In this document: one piece after another, positions 1 through 8,694 of the stretch
Layout: every line of letters starts with the position of its first letter
Numbering within the stretch: position 1 is the stretch's first letter
Origin: Streptomyces wedmorensis
GTDB taxonomy: Bacteria; Actinomycetota; Actinomycetes; Streptomycetales; Streptomycetaceae
NCBI RefSeq assembly: GCF_000716445.1
Contig: NZ_JNWK01000071.1
Location: 1 to 49,922, forward strand
DNA: 49,922 nucleotides
Direction of reading: 5' to 3'
Made by a program: the position numbers and the translations under genes
The notes under the pieces: generated by a model
Seen by the model: only the letters and a program-made list of their open reading frames with translations
What the model was told of the DNA's origin: nothing
The model's database searches: none

Positions 1-111
1 GTACAGTGCTGTCGCGAGGGTTTCGAGGTCTGTCGTCACAAACGGACCAACGAGACCCTCGCTTCATGCGCCCGAAGACTTCGGACTTACTCGTCTAGGA
101 GATCATGGCCG

Positions 112-138
112 CGGGCCGGTCGGGCCGGTCGGGCCGGT
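112..138. repeat. 9-bp tandem repeat, 3 copies
   Basis: Three perfect copies of CGGGCCGGT lie in the leader of the LRV-repeat gene, about 35 bases before its start codon. Upstream, arms at 14-21 and 55-62 (GCGAGGGT and ACCCTCGC) could form a long hairpin. No function is evident. Confidence 0.8.
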
Positions 139-171
139 CGGGTCGAGGCAGAGCACAGGGGCAGGGGAATC

Positions 172-1563
172 ATGGTCGCTTTCCACGCATCCGCGCTGGA
201 CGGAGTCGCCGCCAACCCGGCACTGCCGACACCGCTGCTGCTGCGCTTGCTGACCTTCGACGGCGGCGGTCACGGCCCGCCCCGTCGTGTCCTGCAGCGG
301 GCCGCACTTCCTGAGCCGGCCATAGCGGCGATTCTGGCTCACCCGCTCCAGCGTGCTCGGATCGACTTCGCGATGAGCGCCGGGGCCCGGCCTGCCGAGC
401 GCGCCCGGCTCGTGGACGACCCCTCACCCAAGGTCCGGGCAGCTCTCGCGTACGGCCCGGAGTGGCCCGACCCGCGTACGCCGGTAGCACCTCTACCGGA
501 CGCCGTGTGCGCCCGCCTCCTCGACGACCCTGACCCTTCCGTACGGACGGCCCTGCTGGAATCGCCCTATCTGACACCGGCATTCGTGGCCTCGCTGGCC
601 ACGCACGGCGAACCGGAGGCGCGCCGCATCGCGGTGCGGGAATGGGAAGCCCTGCCGGCGGGCGAGCGGTCGGCGCTGTCGGTCGACCCCGACTCCGAGG
701 TGCGGCGGGCCGCCGTACTTCGGGAATGTCGGCGGGACGCACGCCTCACCACCGAACTCCTCCGCGATCCGAAGGCCGCCGCCCAGGCGCTGCGCTACGG
801 ACTCCTCACCCTTGCCGACGCCGAACGGTGCGTCGCCGAACGGACGCACTTGGCCTCCCTGGCCGAGAACCCCTCCCTGCCCGCCGACCTCGTGGAACGG
901 CTCGCCACCGACCCCGACGAGGCCGTACGGCTCGCGGTCTCCCTCAGGCCCGAACTGGACGAGCCCCAGCGCATGGCGATCGACTTCACGGTCGGGGACC
1001 ACGCCAGGGGGGATGTGGAGTGGGTACGTCACGGACTCACCGATCCCGAAGTGCTGCGCCGGGCCGCGACCTCCGCCCATCCGCTGCTCCGGCGCACCGC
1101 CGCCCAGAGCCCCCACCTGCCGTCCGACCTCCTGCGCAGGCTCGCACGCGCCGAGGACCCCGTAGTGGAGAACCTCTTGAGCATCCACCACCCCGACACC
1201 CCGCAGGAGGTCTTGATGCGTGTGTTCGCGCGGCTCGGCGGGACGTTCTCCGCCTGGATGGCACAGACGCACCCCCGCTTCCCTCGCCACGGCCTCGCCG
1301 CGCGCTACGCGGACCACCCGGACGGGAACTACCGCCGGCTGGCCGTCCGAGACCCGGCCGCCACCCCCGAACTGATCGAACGACTCAGCCACGACCCCGA
1401 GGTCTGGACGCGCCAGGCGGCGGCCAGTGACCCCCGCCTCCCGCTTGGCCGCCTCCGGGAGGCCCTCCGTGTCCCCGAGCTGGCCTCCAGCGCGGGAGCC
1501 AATCCCGCGCTCCCCGAACGCGAGATGGCCGCCGTCCTGGACCGTGCCGACGTTGCCGCCTGA
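172..1563 (+). CDS. LRV (leucine-rich repeat variant) repeat protein
   Basis: This 463-residue protein has no signal peptide or membrane segment, so it is probably cytoplasmic. Most of its length is a run of imperfect helical repeats, each opening with an NPALP- or SPHLP-like turn followed by a leucine-rich helix such as DLVERLATDPDEAVRLAV. Good examples start near residues 14, 225, 305, 385 and 445. This is the pattern of the LRV family, short alpha/310-helix repeats that build a solenoid for protein or nucleic-acid contact. I see no catalytic motif and cannot name a partner. The ATG at 172 follows a GGGG-rich ribosome site by about five bases. The gene appears monocistronic. Confidence 0.8.
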   Translation: MVAFHASALDGVAANPALPTPLLLRLLTFDGGGHGPPRRVLQRAALPEPAIAAILAHPLQRARIDFAMSAGARPAERARLVDDPSPKVRAALAYGPEWPDPRTPVAPLPDAVCARLLDDPDPSVRTALLESPYLTPAFVASLATHGEPEARRIAVREWEALPAGERSALSVDPDSEVRRAAVLRECRRDARLTTELLRDPKAAAQALRYGLLTLADAERCVAERTHLASLAENPSLPADLVERLATDPDEAVRLAVSLRPELDEPQRMAIDFTVGDHARGDVEWVRHGLTDPEVLRRAATSAHPLLRRTAAQSPHLPSDLLRRLARAEDPVVENLLSIHHPDTPQEVLMRVFARLGGTFSAWMAQTHPRFPRHGLAARYADHPDGNYRRLAVRDPAATPELIERLSHDPEVWTRQAAASDPRLPLGRLREALRVPELASSAGANPALPEREMAAVLDRADVAA

Positions 1564-1681
1564 CCGCCGGCCAGAGCCTGCCCAACCGTGTGTGGCGCTT
1601 TCCCCGACGGATCGCCCGGACGGTCTCGCCACACCCCGCACCCCACGCCCTGCGGCGGCGGCAGCTTCTAGGATCTGCGGC

Positions 1682-2419
1682 ATGGCAACAAGACTCGTGC
1701 AGATCAATATGAAGGCCCAAGACGACTCCGCGCTCGGCCGGTTCTGGGCGGAGGCGCTGGGGTGGGGGGTCGACAGTGAGGGACCCGGCGTCACCAACCT
1801 CGAACCCGTGGGTTTCGCGTACCCAGACCCCGTCGCCGTCTGCATCGACATCGTCGCCCGCCCGGAAGTCAAAACGGTGAAGAACCGGGTGCACCTTGAT
1901 CTGGCCACCACCTCGACCGCCCATCAGACGGAGTTGGTCGCGCGCTTGAAGGATCTCGGAGCGACGCTCGCCGACGTGGGTCAGGGAGACGTCCCCTGGA
2001 CGGTCATGGCCGACCCGGAAGGCAACGAGTTCTGCGTCCTGGAGCCCCGCCCGATCTACCAGGACACCGGGCCGATCGCCGCCGTGGTCGTCGACTGCAC
2101 CGACCCCCGAAGGATGGCCCGGTTCTGGGACCAGGCGATGGACTGGACGCTGCACGAGGTCACCGACGACCACGCGTCCATGCGATCCGCCAAGGGCGTC
2201 GGCCCCTACCTGGAGTTCATCCGCACCCCCGACACCAAGAGCGTGTGGAACCGCGTCCATCTCGACATCAGCCCCTACCCCGGTGACGACCTGGAAGCCG
2301 AAGAAGCCCGACTGCGTGCCCTGGGCGCCTCCGACCCCGGGATCGACCAGTCCGCCATCTCCTGGACGGTTCTGACCGACCCGGAAGGCAACGAGTTCTG
2401 CCTCCTCACTCCTCGCTGA
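1682..2419 (+). CDS. VOC superfamily protein, two glyoxalase-like domains
   Basis: The 245-residue product contains two tandem copies of a vicinal-oxygen-chelate module, roughly residues 1-120 and 127-245. Both halves carry the same landmarks: an RFW helix start, an NRVHLD strand near the middle and a closing WTV-DPEGNEFC strand. This duplicated form is typical of the streptomycete glyoxalase-like group annotated as VOC family proteins. Members bind metals or small hydrophobic ligands and often confer resistance, but no substrate can be read from the sequence. The ATG at 1682 was chosen because it opens directly into the first VOC strand; the frame stays open upstream, but without family-like sequence. 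Confidence 0.85.
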   Translation: MATRLVQINMKAQDDSALGRFWAEALGWGVDSEGPGVTNLEPVGFAYPDPVAVCIDIVARPEVKTVKNRVHLDLATTSTAHQTELVARLKDLGATLADVGQGDVPWTVMADPEGNEFCVLEPRPIYQDTGPIAAVVVDCTDPRRMARFWDQAMDWTLHEVTDDHASMRSAKGVGPYLEFIRTPDTKSVWNRVHLDISPYPGDDLEAEEARLRALGASDPGIDQSAISWTVLTDPEGNEFCLLTPR

Positions 2420-2448
2420 CCTGAGTAGCGGCTCCCGTTTCGCTTTCG

Positions 2449-2476
2449 GGTCAGCGGTCAGCGGTCAGTGGTCAGC
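2449..2476. repeat. 7-bp tandem repeat, 4 copies
   Basis: GGTCAGC is repeated head to tail four times, with one mismatch in copy three. It sits just after the VOC gene. Confidence 0.8.
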
Positions 2477-2596
2477 GGGGAAGACCGCTGGCGTCAGCGC
2501 AAGCCGGCAGAGACGAGGACGGCGCTCCCGGTGATCCCGTGCGTCATTGGACGCCAGGAAGATCACGAGCTGCCCGCCGTGGTCTTCGCCGGTGCC

Positions 2597-2650
2597 GTCC
2601 TGCCCGTCCTGTCTGTCCTGCCCGTCCTGCCCGTCCTGTCCGGCCTGCCC
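2597..2650. repeat. Imperfect 9-bp tandem repeat (CCGTCCTGC-like)
   Basis: About six imperfect nonamer units rich in CCTGCCCGT lie here. They look like a slipped-strand microsatellite in noncoding DNA. Confidence 0.7.
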
Positions 2651-3081
2651 CGGCGCACCCGGGCCGCGGCGGGGACCGCACAGGCGGGCCGCTTGGCTGA
2701 AGGTGGCGCACCGGTTCCGCCAGATCACCTTGGTCTCGGAGTGGTTCGCGAGGCAGGCGGCCACGACGTCCGCGGTGCGTCGGGTAGCCGGTCGATGCAC
2801 CTGTTCCGCCATGGCCAGGCGGGAGCACAGCCCGTCGTCGCATAAGGACCGCCGGGTCCACAGGAGGAGCAGCACCCGCCTTGCCGGCCCCCAGCGGCCG
2901 GCCCGGCCCACGCACGTACGTACTGCGCGCACGCGACGCCGCAAAACCGCACGAAGGGCACTTCACCATCGTCTGACCGGCATGCAGACAGATCCGATTC
3001 CTCACCCGGCCTTCCTCCACCTGGGGCACTTGTCGGCGCGCATGCCTCAGCATGTAGACCTGCACCCGGCAGCATGACGGC

Positions 3082-3792
3082 GTGAAGCAGATCGGTGGTG
3101 GGAACGAAACTGCTCCAGCGTTCGACGATATTCAGGCCGGAGTGGGCAAACGGCTGGACGACGTGGCCAAGATCCTCGCCGGGGCCCTGGTCACAGTGGC
3201 CGGAGTCATAACCGCTCTTGGGTTGACGAGTGACCTCGTCTTCGTGGCGCTCAACAACGACTCCTGGCCCATCTACGTCGCCTCGCTCTGCGCCATCCTC
3301 GCGATCGTCTGCAGCATCGTGGCGTTGCTCATCCGCCCGACCAAGAGGGGCAACCTGTGGGAGACCGTCGTACTGGTGGTCGGCGTGATCCTCTACATGG
3401 TCGCCCTGAGCGTGGCGGTCGTCGGCGCGGCCAAGGCAGCAGGCGGCAACGGCAGACCGACGATCAGCAACGTCGAACTCGAAGGACCGAGATCGAGACT
3501 CAAGCTGAGCTTCGGCGTACGGGCCGACGGTGTCGAGACGTGGGCGACCGTCGGCGTCTACGTCGTCGCCGTCGACAAGGAGGGGAACTCCCTCGACGGC
3601 CCGTCAGACCTCTATGCGAGCAGCCTGAGGCCCGACGACCGGGGCAGGATCATGCAGAACGTCAGCATGCCGGTCTCGGCCGCACGAGACGCCTGGGGCC
3701 TCGAGATCGTCGCGATCAACGCCGGCGGTTCCGATGAATGCGAGGCCAAGGTGGTGCGCGGAGCCACGTGCACGACGATCCAACTTCCTTGA
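3082..3792 (+). CDS. Small membrane protein with extracytoplasmic C-terminal domain
   Basis: The 236-residue protein is not recognised as a named family. A short polar N-terminus precedes three hydrophobic segments, at about residues 33-52, 62-87 and 94-120, separated by short loops (the second loop is RPTKRG, basic). A soluble domain of about 115 residues follows, predicted to be beta-rich. Its two cysteines (in DECEAKVVRGATC) near the end may form a disulfide, which fits placement outside the cytoplasm. The start is a GTG with no good Shine-Dalgarno sequence, so the exact start is less certain than the frame. It stands alone between noncoding regions. Confidence 0.7.
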   Translation: MKQIGGGNETAPAFDDIQAGVGKRLDDVAKILAGALVTVAGVITALGLTSDLVFVALNNDSWPIYVASLCAILAIVCSIVALLIRPTKRGNLWETVVLVVGVILYMVALSVAVVGAAKAAGGNGRPTISNVELEGPRSRLKLSFGVRADGVETWATVGVYVVAVDKEGNSLDGPSDLYASSLRPDDRGRIMQNVSMPVSAARDAWGLEIVAINAGGSDECEAKVVRGATCTTIQLP

Positions 3793-3891
3793 TCACGATC
3801 TTCCGAAGACAGCGCTGCCACAGCCTCGTCAGAAGCGATCACCTGTGGGTGGGGACGTCCACTGAGCAGGTGTGCGGTCGTGGTCGAGCCA

Positions 3892-3940
3892 AGCCGAGCA
3901 AGGACGAGCCAAGCCGACCCGAGCCGAGCAAGGACGAGCA
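3892..3940. repeat. Direct repeat of about 18 bp
   Basis: The block AGCCGAGCAAGGACGAGC occurs at 3892-3909 and again within 3921-3940, with partial copies of AGCCAAGCCGA between. It lies in the 280-base gap before the GNAT gene, where I see no coding signal. Confidence 0.7.
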
Positions 3941-4071
3941 GGGACGGCCGGTACTCAAAGGTCGCCATCAACGTCGAGGACATGGAGTTGCCGCGAGGAT
4001 GCTCCTCGTTCGCGCGCGTATGGCCCCCACGGCTGTGTGCGTCGTCCCGTACGTCATGACATCGTGGCGCC

Positions 4072-4644
4072 ATGACCATCGCAGTTCGCCCGGCTTCAGT
4101 CTTCGAGGATGTCCGTACGCTCGTCGGTCCGAAGTCTCCTGAGGCCAACGTCTGCTGGTGTCTGAGCTACCGGATCCCGTCCAAGCTCAACAACGAGCTC
4201 CGTGGGCCGGCCCGCGGTGAGTACGTCGCCGATCTGTGTCGGAAGGCAATCCCTCCGGGGGTGCTGGCTTACGACGGTGACGAGCCGGTCGGCTGGGCTG
4301 CCGTGGCACCGCGTTCGGACACCGCATTCGCGCGCAGCCGCAAGATCCCGCACGTGGACGACCTGCCGGTCTGGTCGCTGTGGTGCATCCGTGTACGCCC
4401 CGGTCATCGCAAGAAGGGGGTCTCGCACGCCCTCATTGCCGGTGCGGTCGAGTTCGCCCGAGACCACGGCGCACCGGCGATCGAGGCGTACCCGCTGGAC
4501 AGCGGCGACGCCAAGGTCGACATGACGATGGCGTACGCCGGGATCCGGAAGAACTTCGAACGCGCCGGGTTCACCCATGCCGCCGACACCACTTCGGTGC
4601 TGGCCGGGCATCCCCGGGTCGTGATGCGGCTCGACCTGCGCTGA
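4072..4644 (+). CDS. GNAT family N-acetyltransferase
   Basis: The 190-residue protein has the GNAT fold. A strand VWSLWCIRV (about residues 103-111) is followed by the acetyl-CoA pyrophosphate loop RPGHRKKGVSHAL, a close variant of the consensus Q/RxxGxG/A. A helix then leads to EAYPLD and a final strand after FERAGF. The N-terminal half contains a CWCLSYRIP segment typical of a streptomycete GNAT subgroup of unknown substrate. The ATG at 4072 has no visible ribosome-binding site, which suggests leaderless translation. It is monocistronic. Confidence 0.85.
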   Translation: MTIAVRPASVFEDVRTLVGPKSPEANVCWCLSYRIPSKLNNELRGPARGEYVADLCRKAIPPGVLAYDGDEPVGWAAVAPRSDTAFARSRKIPHVDDLPVWSLWCIRVRPGHRKKGVSHALIAGAVEFARDHGAPAIEAYPLDSGDAKVDMTMAYAGIRKNFERAGFTHAADTTSVLAGHPRVVMRLDLR

Positions 4645-4829
4645 CGGATCCGCCCCGGGTCTGTACGGCCGACAGGCCGGTGGCCATCGGTCGGCGATCG
4701 AATGCGGCCGGCGACCGCAGGACCGACGTATTGCAGTGAGGGCTGGAGCCCTTCACCCGTTCGCGGTGGCGGTCTTCGACGTCCTCGATGGGGCATTGCT
4801 GCGGAATGGGAACGCGCGACGCGACCGGT

Positions 4830-5186
4830 TCACACGCGGCCGTGATAGGCCAGGTTCACGGCCAAAGCGGCCGCAGGCAGGCAGAGGAACACGAACCACG
4901 GGCCCAGTGCGTAGTCCCCGATTCGGAGATGAATCCAGAGGGCGCCGGTGAAGTACAGCATGAGACCGGCAGCGGCGAGGGCCCCCACCAGTGGCACGGC
5001 GAACCCGGTCAGCAACCCCAGCGCGCCCGCCCCCAGCAGCGTTCCGAGCGGTCGCATCCAGGAGCGGGGCACGCCCAACTTGTCCGCCTGGCTCTTCGGG
5101 TAGTCGTGCCCGATGAGGTTGGCGACGGCAGCCACACCGTTGACCAGCGAGGCGACGAGAGTGACGCATAGGTAGGCGGCGAACAT
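4830..5186 (-). CDS. DoxX-like integral membrane protein
   Basis: The 118-residue protein has four predicted membrane helices, at about residues 3-22, 47-65, 68-88 and 95-113. The loop GHDYPKSQADKLGVPRSW between helices one and two is the hallmark of small DoxX-like proteins in actinomycetes. Their biochemical role is unsettled; links to thiol or quinone redox balance are known for the wider family. The ATG at 5186 is preceded by GGAAAGAGA, a usable ribosome site. About 280 bases separate it from the divergent NUDIX gene. Confidence 0.8.
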   Translation of the reverse strand: MFAAYLCVTLVASLVNGVAAVANLIGHDYPKSQADKLGVPRSWMRPLGTLLGAGALGLLTGFAVPLVGALAAAGLMLYFTGALWIHLRIGDYALGPWFVFLCLPAAALAVNLAYHGRV

Positions 5187-5463
5187 GTGGGTCTCTTTCC
5201 TTCCGGACGGGCGACGAGAGCGGGGTGTTCACCGCATGGACGAAACGAGCCCCCTGGAACGTGACACGTCAGGTGCTCGTTTCGTACGCCATTCGCGGAC
5301 GGCTGTCCGAGCGTTGCCCTGGTTCGTCGCATCCCCTCCTCGATCCATTCCGATGGTTGGTCTTCATGGCCCTGCATCGAGGCAGCCCTGACTTACGGGT
5401 CATGCAGGGAGCGATGACCGCCCAGTGCCGGGTCGGTTCTTGACGGGGTAATAGGCTGTGCCA

Positions 5464-5949
5464 ATGGTGTTGTTGAACCTGCGTCATTCGGTTCGTGCGA
5501 TCATTCTGGATGAGGAGGACCGCATCCTGCTGTGTCGGTTCTCTCTTCCCGAGAGGGTCGTCTGGGCTGCTCCGGGGGGAGGTATCGAGCCGGGCGAGAG
5601 CCCTTATGCGGCCCTGTGCCGTGAGCTGGACGAGGAGGTCGGACTCGTCCTCGTGGAGCCGCCGCCTCATGTGTGGCATCGAAGAGTGGTCGAGCCCGGC
5701 TACGTACAGGAGTATGACGGAGCCATCCAGGACTACTTCCTCGTCCGCACCGCGGCATTCCAGCCGCGGGGAGCGCTGTCGCATGAGCACCTGGTCGCGG
5801 AGAACATCACGGGTTTCCGCTGGTGGCGTTTGTCGGAGGTCGCCGAGTACCAGGGGCCGGATCTTTTCGGCCCGCGTGATCTCGCCGGCCCGCTGAGCAA
5901 GTTGATCAAGGGCGGAGTTCCCGAAAGGCCGCTCGAACTCGGTTTGTAA
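5464..5949 (+). CDS. NUDIX hydrolase
   Basis: The product (about 161 residues) is a single NUDIX domain. The signature helix is complete, running from GGIEPGE (about residue 39) to RELDEEVGL (about residue 55), with the glutamates needed for magnesium binding. The family hydrolyses nucleoside diphosphates linked to another group, but the substrate cannot be inferred. The opening RAIILDEEDRILLCRF strand pair is standard. Two starts are possible: GTG at 5458 and ATG at 5464. A TAATAG box at 5449-5454 would place transcription close to the ATG, so I prefer 5464 and a nearly leaderless message. Confidence 0.9.
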   Translation: MVLLNLRHSVRAIILDEEDRILLCRFSLPERVVWAAPGGGIEPGESPYAALCRELDEEVGLVLVEPPPHVWHRRVVEPGYVQEYDGAIQDYFLVRTAAFQPRGALSHEHLVAENITGFRWWRLSEVAEYQGPDLFGPRDLAGPLSKLIKGGVPERPLELGL

Positions 5950-6151
5950 TGCCGGTGGTTCCTGGTATGGGTGGCTGTGCTGGGGAAACGCTCGTGTCTG
6001 TGTTGTCGTCGGTCCCTGCGAGCTCCGTGCATCCGGCCGTGAGCGAAGCAGACCGCGCCTTGTGGATTCCTCTTCATGTCTCGTGATCGCATACTCCGGA
6101 CGCTGTTGCCTGGTCCGCCCTGTCCCCGCGACACGGCTTAAGATCGAGACC

Positions 6152-7279
6152 GTGACCGAGGAGATCCAGAAGATCGTGGCGGAATTGCCGGGGCTGACCG
6201 ACGTAACCGGTGTGAATGCGATTGTCGATGAGCGGGTCGCGCGCGGGGAGGCGGCTTTCGCCGCGGATCTCGGCATCGCGCTTTCTGCGGCACGCAAGGC
6301 CGCAGGGCCGTCGGCGTGGCAGTACGAAGCGGTCCTGGATCACCTGCTGCGGCTGCTGGCCACCACCCCAGGCCCCGGGAACGCCGCCCAGGCGCTGCGG
6401 TTGGTTGCCTCCGCGTTCGACTCCAGCGGCAAGGGGGCGCGGTACCCGGCCTCGCTGTTGGCCACCGGTCACACGGCGGAGGACCTGGCACCGGCGTTCA
6501 CCGGCTCCGCCTCCGACGAGCTCCGCAGCTGCTTGCTCCAAGAACTGGTCCTCAGGGGTGCGCCCGTCGCGCAGAATCCGGCAATCGCCACTTGGGCGGC
6601 CGCGCCGGAGCGGCTGGGCCACCCCTTGTCGTGGCTGCCGCTGACGTTGTCGGGCATCGAGTCAGAGGCGGCACTGCCCAGCCACGGCGTCGGGAGCAGC
6701 GGCTGGGCAACGCCGTACGGGCCGTCGAGCCACAGATCCGCTGCAGCGGCCCGCGGCACCGTCACAACTGGGGTCGTCGACACGACCTCGCCGGCTCAGG
6801 CCGCAGCGATGGCCGCGGCAGTGGCGACCTGGACCGACGAGTCCAACGGGCGGGTCGAGGCTCGCGTCTTCGACCTCACGGAGCCTCTGGACGCCGAGGC
6901 GATCCCGGGCGCGCTTCTGACGCTGGGGCTGGAGTGTCTGGCCGGCGTAGAGAAGAGCTCCGGTCTGTCGGGCATCATGCGGACGCCGGCCGAGGCGTGG
7001 CGGGTGCTCTTCGCGGCGGCATCGACCGGAGGGGCATACGGGTACGGCGCCTTCGGCGCCTACGGCCGACTGGCGACCTGGCGGTCCATGGCAGCGCTGG
7101 TGGGGAGCCCCGAGGACGCGACCCCCGCCGAGGTCGAGGCGCGGGCGCTGGACTGCGTCTGGTACGGCTTCGACGCCGACACCGAGTGGTTCGAGCAGGT
7201 GGCCTGGGACTTCGGTCTGGCCGCCCTCTCCCCGAACCGCCGACGGCTGACCGTACTGGCGGCGACGGACACCGACTGA
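6152..7279 (+). CDS. Uncharacterised streptomycete protein (possibly DUF6183-type)
   Basis: The 375-residue protein is soluble and alpha-helical, with no signal peptide. The C-terminal third carries the most distinctive part, an EAWRVLFAAASTGGAYGYG segment at about residues 275-300 followed by a tryptophan-rich tail with WYGFDADTEWFEQVAWDFG. From memory this resembles streptomycete proteins labelled DUF6183, but I cannot verify that. The GTG at 6152 was chosen because upstream in-frame codons look noncoding. A hexamer microsatellite starts six bases after the stop codon. Confidence 0.75.
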   Translation: MTEEIQKIVAELPGLTDVTGVNAIVDERVARGEAAFAADLGIALSAARKAAGPSAWQYEAVLDHLLRLLATTPGPGNAAQALRLVASAFDSSGKGARYPASLLATGHTAEDLAPAFTGSASDELRSCLLQELVLRGAPVAQNPAIATWAAAPERLGHPLSWLPLTLSGIESEAALPSHGVGSSGWATPYGPSSHRSAAAARGTVTTGVVDTTSPAQAAAMAAAVATWTDESNGRVEARVFDLTEPLDAEAIPGALLTLGLECLAGVEKSSGLSGIMRTPAEAWRVLFAAASTGGAYGYGAFGAYGRLATWRSMAALVGSPEDATPAEVEARALDCVWYGFDADTEWFEQVAWDFGLAALSPNRRRLTVLAATDTD

Positions 7280-7284
7280 CCCTC

Positions 7285-7322
7285 GTTGCGGTTGCGGTTG
7301 CGGTTGCGGTTGCGGTTGCGGT
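7285..7322. repeat. Hexanucleotide microsatellite GTTGCG x6
   Basis: Six perfect GTTGCG units plus two bases follow the preceding gene's stop almost immediately. The 277-base gap that continues to 7599 shows no further feature apart from GC-rich noncoding sequence. Confidence 0.95.
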
Positions 7323-7599
7323 GTCCGGGGAGCCGGCCCGTCGACGGTGTCGACGGCGTGGGCGCCTGCGTCCGGCGGGTGGGGTGGCTTTTACGGGGGA
7401 GAGCTTCGCTGTTTACGGCCCTGGGGGACTGGCTTGGACACCCGCCCCAGAGGCGCGGGGTGGAGAGTTCCCTCTGGCAGTGGAGCCGGCGGGAAGTGGC
7501 TGTGGGGTGGATCACGGTTGAGGTTGACCTTGGGTCAAGGTGGAGGCTCATCGCATCGGCGCGACGCCGACCGGGGTACAACCGATGTGAGGGAGCAAC

Positions 7600-8694
7600 A
7601 TGTCCATCAACCTTTCCGGCCAGGGGCAGGATCGTCCGCAGCTGCAGGAGGCGATCGAGGAGTTGGTCGAGTCGGGTTTCGTCGGGGTCCAGCTCCGGGT
7701 GAACGACGAGCAGGGGGAGTGGGTCGGCAGCGCCGGAGTGCGCAGGCTGGGGCAGAACGCCAAGGCGGTGGCGACCGGGCACTTCCGTATCGGCAGCAGC
7801 ACCAAGAGCTTCGTCGCCACCTCGGTGCTCCTACTGGTGGCCGAGGGCGGGATCGGCCTGGATGCCCCGGCCGATGACTATCTGCCCGAGTTCGGTCTCG
7901 ACCGGCGGATCACTGTGCGGATGCTGCTGCAGCACACCAGTGGGATCTTCAACCACACCGGTGAGCTGTATGAGGACGGGACGATCGCGCGAGGGGTTCC
8001 GTGGCAGGGCAAGGAGTGGGTGGACAACCGGTTCAAGACCTACCTGCCCGAAGAGCTGGTGCGGTTGTCGTTGTCCAAGCCGGCGCGGTTCGCGCCGGGT
8101 ACGGGCTGGAGCTACGCGAACACCAACTACGTGCTGGCCCGACTGGTGATCGAGAAGGTCACCGGCCGTTCGTTCGCGGAGGAGTTGCAGCGGCTGATTC
8201 TGGGACCGCTGGGGATGACCGGCACCCTGGCGCCCGGCGCCTCGCCGGAGATCCCCGAGCCGCACAACCACGGCTACTACCGCTACGAGGACGGAGGGCA
8301 GGAACGAACGGTCGATGTCACCCGGCAGAACCCGTCCTGGGTCGGAGCCGGCGGAGACATGACCTCGACCACCCGTGACCTGCACACGTACTTCTCCGCG
8401 CTGATGGGCGGCAGGCTCCTGCCGGCCGAGCTACTGGCCGAAATGCGCACGCCGGAGGCGACCGTCGGCTACGGCCTGGGGGTGTTCGCCCAGGAAACGC
8501 AGGGCGGCACCGTCTTCCACCACAACGGCGCCACCATGGGCTCGGCGGCGCTGATGTACAGCACCCCCGACGGCAGTAGGACCCTGACCGCCGGACTGTC
8601 CTGGGTCGACGACGCCGACCTTTCGATAGCACCGGCATTCCAGACCGCCCAACAGCGTTTCGTCGACCAGGTGTTCTGCGGCAAGCTGGACTGA
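7600..8694 (+). CDS. Beta-lactamase/DD-peptidase family serine hydrolase
   Basis: The 364-residue protein has the class C beta-lactamase/DD-peptidase fold. Motif one is S66-S67-T68-K69 (the nucleophilic serine and general base), motif two is Y172-A173-N174, and motif three is an HHNG strand at about 307-310. Relatives hydrolyse D-amino-acid peptides, esters or beta-lactams. No signal peptide is visible from the ATG at 7600, so the enzyme may be cytoplasmic, unlike most penicillin-recognising relatives. The stop codon overlaps the start of the MerR gene by one base (TGATG), so the two are translationally coupled. Confidence 0.9.
   Translation: MSINLSGQGQDRPQLQEAIEELVESGFVGVQLRVNDEQGEWVGSAGVRRLGQNAKAVATGHFRIGSSTKSFVATSVLLLVAEGGIGLDAPADDYLPEFGLDRRITVRMLLQHTSGIFNHTGELYEDGTIARGVPWQGKEWVDNRFKTYLPEELVRLSLSKPARFAPGTGWSYANTNYVLARLVIEKVTGRSFAEELQRLILGPLGMTGTLAPGASPEIPEPHNHGYYRYEDGGQERTVDVTRQNPSWVGAGGDMTSTTRDLHTYFSALMGGRLLPAELLAEMRTPEATVGYGLGVFAQETQGGTVFHHNGATMGSAALMYSTPDGSRTLTAGLSWVDDADLSIAPAFQTAQQRFVDQVFCGKLD

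Larger units (their letters stand above)
2420..3081. other. Intergenic region with short repeats, no convincing gene
   Basis: This 662-base stretch has open frames on both strands, but none shows a recognisable domain. At 2449-2476 there are four heptamers of GGTCAGC (the third ends in T). At about 2597-2650 runs of CCGTCCTGC-like nonamers on the plus strand make a minus-strand frame look collagen-like. That frame could in principle start near 2813, but I see no support for it. Confidence 0.6.

Noticed and set aside
1..111. Possible tRNA or small RNA at the left edge (hairpins at 14-62 and 72-84)
   Set aside because: The hairpins do not form a cloverleaf and no T-loop consensus is seen. They could be a terminator or leader structure, but nothing decides it.
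493..1911. A 472-residue minus-strand frame opposite the LRV gene
   Set aside because: Gly/Arg-rich shadow; the opposite strand shows clear LRV repeats and a VOC start.
2465..2944. Collagen-like Gly-Gln-Asp repeats on the minus strand
   Set aside because: They result from the CCGTCCTGC-like nonamer tract. The flanks show no domain, start context or codon pattern to support a gene.
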